Source of the DNA: Apium graveolens
Taxonomy: Eukaryota > Streptophyta > Magnoliopsida > Apiales > Apiaceae
Reading direction: 5' to 3'
Assembly: GCF_009905375.1 (NCBI RefSeq)
Contig: NC_133650.1
Location: 172,874,518 to 172,938,517, forward strand
DNA length: 64,000 nt
Shown here: positions 44,572 through 55,329 of the stretch, piece by piece
Layout: each line of letters starts with the position of its first letter
How positions within the stretch are numbered: the first letter of the stretch is position 1
Notes under the pieces: generated by a model
Database searches by the model: none
Seen by the model: only the letters and a program-made list of their open reading frames with translations
Told to the model about the DNA's origin: nothing
Program-made: the position numbers and the translations under genes

Positions 44572-45306
44572 TCAATACCCAGGCGGAATACGCCTAAGCT
44601 CCTCTCTAAGTGCCTGGACCAAAGTCTGTGCCAAGCGGAATACCCTGTAGAACTCTGCGAAGGAAGGTGGTCCCTCATGGGTCAAATCATCAAGCTCCCA
44701 AGTGGAACTCATCAACACTGACTGCAATCGCTGTCTCATATAGTAATCCGGTTGTAGGGCCGCTAACAGTCTTCTGTCCCTCTGATCAAATAGATCCATG
44801 ATCTCTCGACACTGTGCCCGCAAATATTCCACATCATCCCTCATAACTTTATACTCATGGTATGGTACCATATACGGCTGAGCAATCTGACCTACTGACT
44901 CCTGGGAAGGAACCCTCGGTATACCTGCACCCTGTTGTGGTAAACCTAACTATAGATCCATATTATGATCTCCCATCCCCTCGACTGGAATCATCTGAAC
45001 TATGTCCGGCTCTGGGGCATGCACTGGTATAGGAGGTAGCAATGGTAGTGGTGGTAACTCCTGCTCAATACCCGGTATAAACTGGTGCCCAACTTGTAAA
45101 GGAACCATCGGCTCAAAGAACTCAAAGGGATCAAACATCTCTATGGGGTCATGAACTATCCCCTGTACTGGTGGTACCGGCTCCTGTGGTAATGGTGGTA
45201 GAGGTGGTAGAGGAGGAAATATATACTCAGATACTGCAAGTATAACTGGTGCTGCTGGCCCGGTGACTGTCCTTTCGGAAGATGTAGAATAACCAGAAGA
45301 TGCCAT
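44572..45306 (-). pseudogene. Extra ORF between primer site and gag in element B
   Basis: One reading frame of 245 codons starts at the ATG at 45306, 178 bp after the primer site, and ends at 44572. It is broken only by a TAG at 44950-44952. The first half is Pro/Leu-rich (FPPLPPLPPLPQEPVPP). The second half is charged and probably helical (DVEYLRAQCREIMDLFDQRD and FYRVFRLAQTLVQALREEL). I recognise no domain. Element A has no such ORF in its 447 bp leader. Extra ORFs are known in plant Ty3/gypsy elements, mainly other lineages. About 500 bp of untranslated sequence (44065-44571) separates it from gag. Confidence 0.65.
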
Positions 45307-45483
45307 CTGATACTATACCAAAGAAAAGAAAAGGTCACTAGACAATCCTAAGATTTATACTTCCCTATTCTAATCTGACCTAAATCCTAATACTATTCTT
45401 CCTAATTTGACTATCCCTATCTTATGTGATCTCCCTATCTTATCTTAATCCTAATGTTCTTGTTTTCAGGGACTAAACCTACA

Positions 45484-45495
45484 GCTCTGATACCA
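45484..45495 (-). other. Element B primer binding site
   Basis: GCTCTGATACCA on the + strand, three bases from the LTR edge, as in element A. Confidence 0.93.
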
Positions 45496-45498
45496 AAC

Positions 45499-48400
45499 TG
45501 TAACGCCCTCCAGACCCGTGGTATAAGTCTGGGGGTTACTAGCTAATCACCAAACCTGTACTATCTGATTAACAATTAATAAAGAAATGAAATTAAACCC
45601 CTTTAATACTAACCAGGATCTTTTTAGGTTGAAGTATGAAAACAAGAACCGCTATCTATTTTATTACAAACCATTTTCAAATTCTCACAAACTCCCTTTA
45701 TTACAAACCATTTTCTATTTCATTTTAAACTAAGTTCAATTTTATTCAAACACACACACTATCTATCAACACTCCACCTACTTGGGCAACTCAAAGCTTT
45801 CTTCCTGGATTGGGATCAACACCTTGGGTAAGAGAGGATCCCGAGGCTTGACCCGCTTCTTTACCACTCGAGTCCTGATGGGTTTCATATTCCTTCTTAA
45901 CTGAAAACAATAAGGTGAATAACAACAAAAAGGGTGAGCCAAAAATTTGCTCAACAAGTCCATAAAATATAAGCAGTGTTAAAACATTTTAAATGAATCC
46001 GTAATCCCGGGTATATCTGCAAAGATATAACCCCACAAGAATACAAAGAAGGCCATTACTAGCGAGTACAAATGAACTAAACTGGACACAAGTTCACATC
46101 TATATTCTGCTATCAGTCAGAATATAATACAGATCTATATCTCACTATATAGATCCAGTCGGGTACCAAAGCACTACGGCCCGTGTCGAGGCACCACTCA
46201 AATCCCGGTCCTCAGGATTAAGACACACTCAATCCCAAAAATATCATTATCCAGTCCATCGCTTAGCAACCGGAACAATCGGTATGCTTTATTATATTCC
46301 AAACACCAGAACATATCAATCTCAATGCATCATCAACGAGATATGAATCAGAAATCCAAAGAAACGGAGAAATCAAGGATCGATATGAAATATGAATAAA
46401 GGAATAGCAAGTGTATATCAGTGATTAAGAACAAGAATTAAAAGAGTGCAAATGTAATAAGCATTTGAATAAATATCACTATTCTGAAAGTAGAATAGGG
46501 GAAAAAGTTGCCTCATGCGCGACTCACTGCAATTAGATCACTTTCGTCTATCACCTTGGACTAATATCGACTCAACTTGCCTGGCTGGCTTAGCTTCTGT
46601 TAGCAAAATAGACTGATTAAGTCATTTCGTACTTCAATTGCATCTTGAATCGACTTCACACCGTTCCTAACATCTACCTATGCGCTTATGACTGACTCAT
46701 GTATTATTTATTAGCAAATAAAACTCAATTAACCATGTAATACACATAAGCACATAAGCACATAATCATTTTTTTATAGTTAAAATAATTTTTAGAACCA
46801 AAATCGACTCGCTGATCGCTCAACTGATCGTTATCTGACTCGTTTCCCATTTTTTCGGAATTTTTCAGACTCGTCTCGGCACGCATTTCGACTGATAATC
46901 AAACAAGTAACAAAATCAACTAATTTCTAAAAGAAATTAAACTTTAATATTATTTTTAATGAAAAGAATTCATTTTTCTGAGTCAACAGGCTTTCGTTTT
47001 ACTAGAATCGGACTAACGGTCTAATTATTATCAATTAAACACTGTTAATTCAAATTTTTATTCACTATAAATAATTATTACTAATTTTTAAAACTCAAAA
47101 ATAATTTTTAAATTATTATTTAAGAAAAATTAGAAGTAAAAATAATTTTTCTATAATTTTTGGAATTAAAATGAATTTATTATGATTTATTGAAAATTAT
47201 TTGATTAATTATCAAAGTAATTAATCATTTTTAAATAAATAATAAATAGTTAATAAATAATAAATACATAATAAATAATTAAGAAAATAATTCAATCTGA
47301 TTTTTAGAAAATAATTCAGAATTATTTATAATATAAATTAATTAATTAAATAATTAATTAATCAATTTATAAAATAAATAAATCTGATTTTCAAAATAAA
47401 AATAAAATTAAAATTAAAAATCCAGAAACATATGTCAGAAAACAATCCCTGACAAAATCAGATCAAACCCGGGTTGCAAATCGGGTTGCAATCGGGTCAC
47501 CAAGAACATCTTGGGTCGGGGATGAACTCACCGGAAAATTTCCAGATTCCGGTGGGTTTCCCGGACACCGACGTCTCAATTCCTGGCCAATCGGACACCG
47601 TTTGGTACCGTTTTTGATCCCAAAACATTCCAAATTACTCCCCCAATATGTTTCAGGCCAAAATCGACCAGAAACATCCCTGCAACAATTTCTCCGATCA
47701 AAACCGACTTCAATTCCGGCCAAAAACCCATCTTTTGATTCTGTAAACCAAACTCAACATTCTATAGTGGAAATTAAAGTTATGAACACACACAATCAAA
47801 GCCCTAAACTTTCAGGAACCAAAAATTCACAGAAATCATCAAGTTGTTTTGAAAATCTGACATAAACCCTAGAAATTGTGAATCACTATACAGACATCGT
47901 TCGTTCAATTAAACACCATGAATCAACTGTAAATCATCTAACAAAGCTATATCAATCATCAAATCATCAAAATAACCCTAGAATCAAAAAGTCCTAATTC
48001 GAGCATAAACCCTAGAAATCGAAAATTAAAATCAAGGCATTAAAACATGAAATTGAAGCAAGAAACAGAAAGAACGGATGAAAACCTTCGATTTGAGTAC
48101 TTGAATCACACGATTTGATGCAGAAATCAGCTGGAAATCAAGGTTTGATTCTCGACCCGATTCTGGACATCCCGACCCGGTTTCAAAGAAATTTCTGATT
48201 TTTAATTTTTAATTATGATTAATTAAATAAAAATTAGGCTATTTATAGTAGTAAAATTAATACTCCTAATTAAAATTAGGGCCCTAATTCTACACTTTTT
48301 AAAATTAATAAGCCCCTAATTTTGTAATTTTTGGGTATTAAAATTTAATTTATAAATATTTTATATATACAATATATATGCCAAAATTTCCCAAAAATTA

Positions 48401-48839
48401 TGAATATTGCAAAAATTCAAAGAAATAATATAAATGAAAGTCCTATAATTTTATAAAAATATAAATGTAATTTTTGTGGGGTTTTTAACACCCAATGGGA
48501 CCCGGAAAAATCATTTTTCGTAAAGCAAGAAATTTTATAAAATATCCAGATGTTCAGAATATTGCGATTGTAAAAGCCGCTTGATGAAAAATAAGACCCA
48601 TTATTTTATTTGAAATACTGGCTTTAAAATCATTGTTTGGGTCGTAAAACGTTTGAAATAAAAGCGATGAATGCAAAATAAAACATCTGAAAAATACCTT
48701 AAAAATACAGAAATGACACGGAATGCACGTAACAGGTAACAATTAGATTTCAACAGATAATCACACGTAAATGACATATTAATACACATATTTTATTATC
48801 AATATGATATAATACAACGTAAATTTCCCGGTCATTACA
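45499..48839 (-). repeat. Element B 5' LTR
   Basis: 3341 bp; on the + strand TGTAACGCCCTCC to CCCGGTCATTACA. It is AT-rich, with long A/T runs at 46740-47450, and a GC-richer part at 47460-47740 that corresponds to 25300-25680 of the A LTR. No gene is present; ORFs in it are short and lack domains. It abuts S1 RT sequence at 48840. Confidence 0.9.
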
Positions 48840-49982
48840 TTATGTGCAATAGCCACCTGGCTTTGAAGATCCATAATTTCCAAACTTTGTGTACAAGTTA
48901 CTCAAGGCTCTATATGGACTAAAATGAGCACCTAAAGCTTCGTATGACACACTATCAGATTTTCTACAGAAGCATGGTTTTACTAGAGGTACCATAGATA
49001 AAACTCTCTTCTACAAGAAACATGGTGAAGATATGATCCTAGTTCAGATTTATGTGGATGATATCATCTTTGGTTTTACTAATGAGAAGCTTTGCCAAAG
49101 ATTCTCCAAGCTTATTCAAAGTGAATATGAAATGAGTATGATGGGGGAACTGAGTTACTTCCTTGGACTTCAAGTCAGTCAAGGAAGTGATGGTATCTTC
49201 ATCATCAAGGATCTATTGAAAAAGTTTGGAATGGTTGATTGTTCACCTGCATCTACACCTATGTCTACTGCAACAAAGTTGGATGAAGATAAAAAGGGCA
49301 AGAGTGTAGATATCTCAAGCTATAGAGGGATGATTGGATCATTGCTTCATTTAACAACAAGTAGACCAGACATCATGTTTGCAACATGTCTATGTGCAAG
49401 ATTTCAAGCTAATCCAAAAAAAATCACATTTGATGGCTATAAAGAAGATTTTCAGATACTTCAAGGGAACTCCAAACTTAGGATTATGGTATCCTAAGGG
49501 AACTGGTTTTGAAGCTGTTGGTTACACAGATGCAGATTTTGCTGGATGCAGGGTTGACCAAAAGAGTACTAGTTGAAGCTGTCAATTTCTTGGATAAAGA
49601 CTTGTATCTTGGTATAGTAAGAAATAACAATTTGTATCAACTTCTAAAGCTGAAGTTGAATACATAGCTGCAGGAAGTTGTTGTGCTCAAGTGCTTTGGA
49701 TTAGAAATCAACTAATGGATTATGGCCTAGTGTTACACAAAATTCCTATTATGTGTGACAATACTAGTGCTATATCTATAGTAGCTAATCAAGTTATTCA
49801 TTCTAGGACAAAGCACATCGATGTGAGGTATCATTTCATCAGATAATATGCTACAAATGGTGCCATTGAGTTCATTTTTGTACCAACAGAAAAATAATTA
49901 GCTGACATTTTTACTAAACCTTTGGATGAAGCAACTTTCATTAGACTTGTAGGTGAAATTGGAATGCTTAATTCTTCATCTT
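48840..49982 (+). pseudogene. S1 RT C-terminal half and RNase H
   Basis: This resumes the domain broken at 35157; about ten codons of the KSAFLNGELEE region are missing. It shows VYKLLKALYGLK, then LVQIYVDDIIFGFTNEKL with the catalytic YVDD (49044-49090), then MGELSYFLGLQVSQGSDGIF. A frameshift lies near 49450. RNase H has VGYTDADFAGCRVDQKSTS followed by a stop, STSKAEVEYIAAGSCCAQV, and ADIFTKPLDEATFIRLVGEI, ending at 49982. There are four or more stops. Confidence 0.88.
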
Positions 49983-51300
49983 AAGGCAAGAACTCAGCTA
50001 ATGTTTTGTAGCAGATTAATCTCCAGTAAATCAAAATTAACTTGATTTAATTGGAAATTAACTGAAATATGAATTATAAATATTTCATAAATCTCTGCAT
50101 ATTTGTTTTTCAAATTCAAATTCAACTTGGAATTTTTCAAATTCTAAGTAAACTACTCAGTTGTTAATTTACATTCTTAATATATAAAATTAACACAAGG
50201 CAGAATTACAAAAACCAAAAGTATATAGAGAACTGAGTTCTCGATAAGTCAAAATTGACTTCTCGACAAGTCATTTTAGGACTTCTCGAGTGAGTCCTCG
50301 ATAAGTCAATTTACTGACTTCTCGGGTGACTTCTCGATAGGCTTAAAAATGACCTATCGATAAGTCCTTGAAGAGTTCTCTAGTACTGATAGTTCACAGA
50401 GTTCTCTACAAGTACAATTTTTGACTTATCAATAACTCAGAAATGAGATAATTTAAATTAATAAATTATTTTGGTAAAATACTCTTGGAAAACTTATTCT
50501 AATTATTCAAATTAAAGTTGGAATTAATTCAGTCCACTTTTTGGACAAACTGGGTATTTTTTTGACATCTCGATAAGTCAATTTTGAGTTCTCTAAAAGA
50601 ATAATTTAAAATGACTTCTCGACATGTACTTCATTTCTTAAAATGACTTCTCGATAAACCAACTCCAAACATCTATTTTTGAGTTCTCGACAAGTCATTT
50701 ACTTTTTCTATAAATACCCAGACTTCTTGATACATATTTTAACTTGGATTTTTTCAAAATTCTAAGTAAACTGTATATCTATTAATTCATATCTTAAATA
50801 TACGAAGTTAATAAATAACATATCAAAAGAGGCAACAAGTATGAAAAACTGAAATAATTTAATTCATAAATTATGTTCAGCAAAATACTTTTGACTTACT
50901 TTGTCTATAATTACTTAAACTTATTGACATATTTACGTGCTTATGTGCATATCTTTGATTAAATGTGGAATATGTTAGTCTAATGTAAGTAGACTAGTAT
51001 ATTATATGTGATGTTTTGAGAATACTGATAATAGTTGAATTTATTTGTATATGTGCTAATTATGTGTTTTTGAACTTATTCAAAATAAATCTTTCTCAGT
51101 ACGGAATATTTGATTTGATTAGTGAGCCTGTGGAATATCTTTTGCTGCTAGGAAGGGTAACCTTTTGTGTAAGTGTTCTTGAGTACTTGCATGGGGAATA
51201 ATTAAACTAGAAATTTAAGTCACTTTTTAACTGCCTAGATACGCGTAGTGTGTGTGTGGTTAAAACACTTATTCACCAGGAAACTCAAGTGTCTCTTCGG
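49983..51300 (+). other. S1 non-coding spacer with palindromic motif array
   Basis: No ORF with a recognisable domain. A roughly 70 bp segment (AATTTTTCAAATTCTAAGTAA and following) occurs at 50130-50190 and, diverged, at 50735-50820. It flanks a cluster at 50230-50700 of ten or more copies of TTCTCGATAAGTC and variants. The same motif fills the U3 of the right LTR. Confidence 0.7.
50230..50700. repeat. Array of TCGATAAGTC motifs outside the LTR
   Basis: Copies such as CTCGATAAGTCAA, CTCGACAAGTCATTT and ATCGATAAGTCC are spread over 470 bp in both orientations (GACTTCTCGATAAGTC is itself near-palindromic). Spacing is irregular, from about 20 to 100 bp. Confidence 0.85.
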
Positions 51301-51314
51301 TTTCTTTTCTTCCT

Positions 51315-51324
51315 CTATAAATTA
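51315..51324 (+). promoter_or_regulatory. TATA box of an internal S1 promoter
   Basis: CTATAAATTA lies about 97 bp upstream of the ATG at 51413, with CT-rich leader sequence between (51325-51410). Confidence 0.5.
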
Positions 51325-51412
51325 AAATTCTTCTATCTTCATTACTCATCACTATTTCTTTTTCTCAACAAACATCCTAACTCCAAACCCTCATCTTCTT
51401 CAAATATCTCCA

Positions 51413-51838
51413 ATGGCTGCTCCTGTATTCTACAAGCTAAATAATGGCGTTTATCTTCCAGCCCTTCATTTGGCTGATAACAAAGTCTACTATGACCCTT
51501 TTGGGCTTCGTGTCCACATCAGAGGGATTGTGTGCAGGCCTTTTGATGTTCCCCTTTAAGTTTTTGACGAACTCTCTTAGGACGATCAGATAAATTTTCT
51601 ATTTTTCGAGGGTGAAGTCTCGCTCGAGCAGGAGAGACGTGCTTTGGAGGCTGAATGGGAACGCCTTGCTGCTCTGGAACTACAAGAGAGAATCATTTCT
51701 CTTGCAAACTCCATGTCCAAAGCGTACCAACGCAGGGCGAGGAGGATTGAAGCAGAAAAGAAGCAGAAACTAGAGTATTTAGGATTAGGGTTTAAATTGT
51801 TGGAATCTAAATCATCCTGTACTTTGTTTCTATATTAA
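51413..51838 (+). pseudogene. Small ORF between pol and env-like region of S1
   Basis: A single frame of 141 codons starts MAAPVFYKLNNGVYLPALHL and has two stops, after FDVPL (51557) and after FDELS (51578). The second half is a basic, probably coiled region (ERLAALELQERIISLANSMS, then YQRRARRIEAEKKQK). No family is recognised. It has its own TATA box and lies between RNase H and the env-like remnant, where an env-like ORF head would be expected. It could be a diverged N-terminus of that ORF or a separate gene. Confidence 0.55.
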
Positions 51839-52184
51839 TGAAAATCTTTCATCTTCTCTATTTTAAAGCTGTTTGTGTCTTGTTTGCTATACGTTTACAA
51901 TTTATATGAGTATCATATTTCCTGTAATACTGCATGCAACTGAAAATCTCTCTGCATATGTCTAACTAAAAATCATAAAGATACATATGTTCAATGCAGT
52001 ACAGGGTAAACACAATCTCTTCAAGACAACAACAGGAAACTCAGACAAATCACTCGAAGCAGAGATAACACATTTGGTTTCAACTGATGTATCAGACATA
52101 TCAACGGATAAGTAAAGTTGAATATTACACAAAATCATTCTTGATTTATGTTTTAAATCTCTTAACTTTTGTATGTAAACATCT

Positions 52185-53300
52185 TTGAAAATCATTTTTT
52201 TGCAAAATTCTCTGAATTTGCCTATAATTGCAAGAAACTTGTTAATTACAAGATTTCTGAGATCTATGGATCACTCAACAGGCATTTGTGCTAAACTGCA
52301 GTTAATACATCTTTCACAACCAAACTATAGTTCACCCAGGCACAACAACACAAACACAAACTCAAACATAATCCCACTTAGGTGACTCTCGAAAGAAACC
52401 TGTTTTACAAAAGGACAGAAACCTCACAAAATGTTCTTCATTTATTTTGTTGTTTGAGAAAAGAAGGATGTAATAAGCCAAAATCCTCATGCTTATATAA
52501 AATTTTCAGAATTCATGAAGGGGATACTTGTGCTTACTAAATCAGAACTGCTACAAGATATTCTGATTCATCTCCAAAGAAAGTACCAGAACTTCATCAA
52601 ATACTGGTCTTCTCAGAAGCTCATCAACCCTGTTATGTCAGACTTAAGGAAGATCATTCCCTGATCCATGTTCCACAATAACCTATACTTCACATAATAT
52701 AGAAGACAAGGAAAAATCTCTTTAAAAACAATCCACAACAAATAGTGTTAACAGAAGTTCAGACAGTGGAGTAGAATACACAAGAACCTGGATGTCAAAG
52801 TTATACAGCAACTCTTGAATCTCCAGCCACATAAAAACCATTACCTCAAAGTGGTGATGAAGGTAGAATCACTGAGAACACTATGAGAACAGCTGAAACT
52901 GATGAAAGATGCAGCTGCATACTAATGTTAAATTAATCAACTGCTTCTTTAGAATCTCACAAGGTGTGAAATGTATACCTACTCTTCTGATGAAATGAGT
53001 ATGATTAGACCTATATGGATCACCCCTAATCATATGATCACAGACAACTCTTCTCAGCCACCTCTTATTTCTGTAGGTCAAACAACATTTGATCCTCTCA
53101 TGTGAGGATGAGAGAAAAGATTGAGAGAAAAACAGAAAATAAGAGAGGCATGATCCTTCCTGGCAAAAGAAGAGGTAGATGAGTGTCTGGATTTAGTAAT
53201 CCTTGTGAGGAAACTCTAACTCTTAAAAGTCATGAGACTGGTACAGTGAGAAGTAGTGAGACTACTTTAAAAGAACAGAGAGTTTAGGACTTTTATTACT
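52185..53300 (+). pseudogene. S1 env-like remnant (plus strand)
   Basis: Nucleotide stretches match the minus-strand env-like ORF of S2: 52215-52385 matches the complement of 57600-57430 (AAACTTGTTAATTACAAG), and 53030-53300 matches the complement of 56225-55950 (ATATGATCACAGACAACTC). The reading frame is destroyed by many stops and indels; the open stretches on either strand here are not genes. It shows that S1 carried the same env-like type as S2. Confidence 0.7.
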
Positions 53301-53465
53301 GAAAGACTTTTTCTGCAGGTCTAAGTAAAATCTCATATCCTACCTGTTGAATTCATCACTACAGAGATCACTGAAGCTTGAAGCTGCAGATATTGTTCTA
53401 CATGGACAATGAGAAAAGCTTGAATAACATGTATCTAGCTGAATCTTTCCACCTAGAGATAATGT

Positions 53466-53982
53466 CAAAAAGGGGGAGACTATATCTAAATGCAAAAACA
53501 GCTGTTGGATGTTGCCAGATACTAATACTCTCTTCTTGATAGGGGGAGAGAAGATAAAATCTAAATGCACTGGTGGTACAAACTTTACAAGTGAAAATTG
53601 AGTAAATCTCCATGCAATGTTGATGTAGATAGTACTGAAGACATGTATAGAAGTAAAGTTTGTTAAACTCACAGAAGAAGACAAAATGGGGAGATTGACT
53701 TCTGCATTTAGTTAGAGTTTTGACATCATCAATCAGAACTTGTGCATAATTTCATAATGAACAAGTTAGGGAAGATTTTAATATATAAGTGATGATGTCA
53801 AAGATTACTGAAGATAACAATATCATTAGTGTTCATGATCAAAGTATGAAGCAAAGCTAAATGGGCATATGATCTAAGGAGAATAATGAACTGTTACTTT
53901 TCATAATCTATTAAGCTTGGGGTTAGTCTTGATTACTTGCATGAATGTGTGTTAGAAAATATTTTCACAAATTTGGGGAGAT
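53466..53982 (+). other. Multiple polypurine tracts before the S1 right LTR
   Basis: AAAAAGGGGGAGAC (about 53467-53480), ATAGGGGGAGAGAAG (about 53540-53554), AAAATGGGGAGATTG (about 53683-53697) and ATTTGGGGAGAT (about 53971-53982). The last abuts the LTR. Repeated polypurine tracts are an established Sirevirus trait. Confidence 0.75.
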
Positions 53983-55306
53983 TGTTGTGCAAGACATGCC
54001 TGTATCTCAACAAGACTAAGTCATATTAACAATCCTAATTAAATTTTATTGTTATCTTAATTTTGTATTTTGTACTTGTAACACTTAAAGTATGTAAAAA
54101 TGTAAAGGAGCAGACTCGAGTCTTTTTCCCGAAATAGTATCAAGCCTAAGGTTTCTATCTGGAAGAAGATCAAGAAGATCATGCCTCAGAAGAATTTTGA
54201 ATAAGCTTGGTGTTGAATAAATCTGTTTGGTTAAAAATAGTCTAAGTCAGGATCTCTACAAGTCACAGATTTAGTGTTATAGAGAAGTCATTCGAGAACT
54301 CCAAATGACTTATCAAGAAGTCAGGAAAGCTAGGAGAGAAGTCAGTGAGATATCGACATGTCAAGAAGACATGAAGATTGGAGACGTCGACAAGCCATTT
54401 CTCCACTAGAAAACTTAGAGTTATCGACAAGTCTACATTCATTACAGAACTATGAGTTATCGATAAGTCAAAGTCCACTAGAGAACTCAGAGATATTGAT
54501 ATGTCAAAATTCATTAGAGAACTCTAAGTTGTCGACAAGACAAAGTGAAGACATGATGCTGAGAGATCTCGACAAGCTAAAGTTTAATTCGAGAACTCAG
54601 AGACCTCTATAAGTCAAATTCACTAGAGCATTAGAGATCTCGATAAGTCATTATACTTATCGAGATGTCAAGATCTCTATGTGCCTAATTGGAGATCTCG
54701 AGTAAAATTCTCAAAGTATAAAATCACAGACCAGTTCAATATTCAAGATTAACAATCAACAAACAATCCAAACAGCTGGATTGACAAGTCTACAAAAAGC
54801 AGCTTGAAGAATGTGCAAGATCAATGGTGAAGATTAACTGAAAGAGGAAGATTAAAATTGTCACAGGATGCTAAAGATATGCTAATCCTGAAATGGAAGA
54901 TCTACTTTTCTATAAATAGAAATGACAAGTGACAATTTAGAAAAGCTATTAGCATGTCTTATTATACACTGTGTAAACCAACAGTTAACTGAATTATAAA
55001 GTTAACACTGGTCCTTTAGTCAGTGTAACAATTTTAGATAAAATTTCTTGTAACACTCTCAAGGAGAAGCTAAGCTCTTTATCAACAAAGAGCCAAGAAA
55101 TTTTGTAGCAAAACAGTCTTAATTTTAATATAAAATTAAGTGAGTTTTGAAGATTTGTGTTCTTTATTTTCGGCAAGCTTAATCTCTGCATGAACACATT
55201 TTACTACAAGATTTAATTTACTTTGTTCAGCCATAAACATTCAAGAAAAGCCCAAAAATAATAAAACACATTCACCCCCCCTCTGTGTGTTATTCATTTC
55301 CTAACA
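53983..55306 (+). repeat. S1 right LTR
   Basis: 1324 bp, TGTTGTGCAAGACATG to CATTTCCTAACA. The U3 part carries TCGATAAGTC-type motifs (54280-54720), TATA box TATAAATA at 54911-54918, and the C-rich TTCACCCCCCCTCTGTG near the end. The last 340 bp match the left LTR; the rest does not. Confidence 0.82.
54280..54720. repeat. Palindromic motif array in S1 right LTR
   Basis: More than ten copies of TCGATAAGTC / TCGACAAGTC and relatives. A perfect 12 bp stem (ATCTCGATAAGT / ACTTATCGAGAT, loop CATTAT) is at 54637-54666. The array ends about 190 bp upstream of the TATA box, the known position of Sirevirus repeated palindromic motifs. Confidence 0.88.
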
Positions 55307-55329
55307 CTCAGCTAATCTTCTTTGCTTTC

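Larger units (their letters stand above)
39220..48839 (-). mobile_element. B: Tekay-like gypsy element, minus strand, 3' LTR truncated
   Basis: A complete 3341 bp 5' LTR (45499-48839), primer site (45484-45495), an extra ORF (44572-45306), gag-pol (39490-44064), polypurine tract and the first 263 bp of the 3' LTR. It resembles element A in protein and LTR layout but is a different subfamily. It interrupts S1 RT together with D. No target duplication can be shown because its left end is deleted. Confidence 0.88.
30697..55306 (+). mobile_element. S1: Sirevirus-type Ty1/copia element, split by D and B
   Basis: Order: primer site, gag (30748-32744), protease-integrase-RT (32745-35160), insertion of D and B (35161-48839), RT end and RNase H (48840-49982), small ORF (51413-51838), env-like remnant (52185-53300), multiple polypurine tracts and right LTR (53983-55306). 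The long gag with coiled coil and late zinc knuckle, the env-like region, the repeated polypurine tracts, and the C-rich LTR ends together indicate a Sirevirus. Confidence 0.82.
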
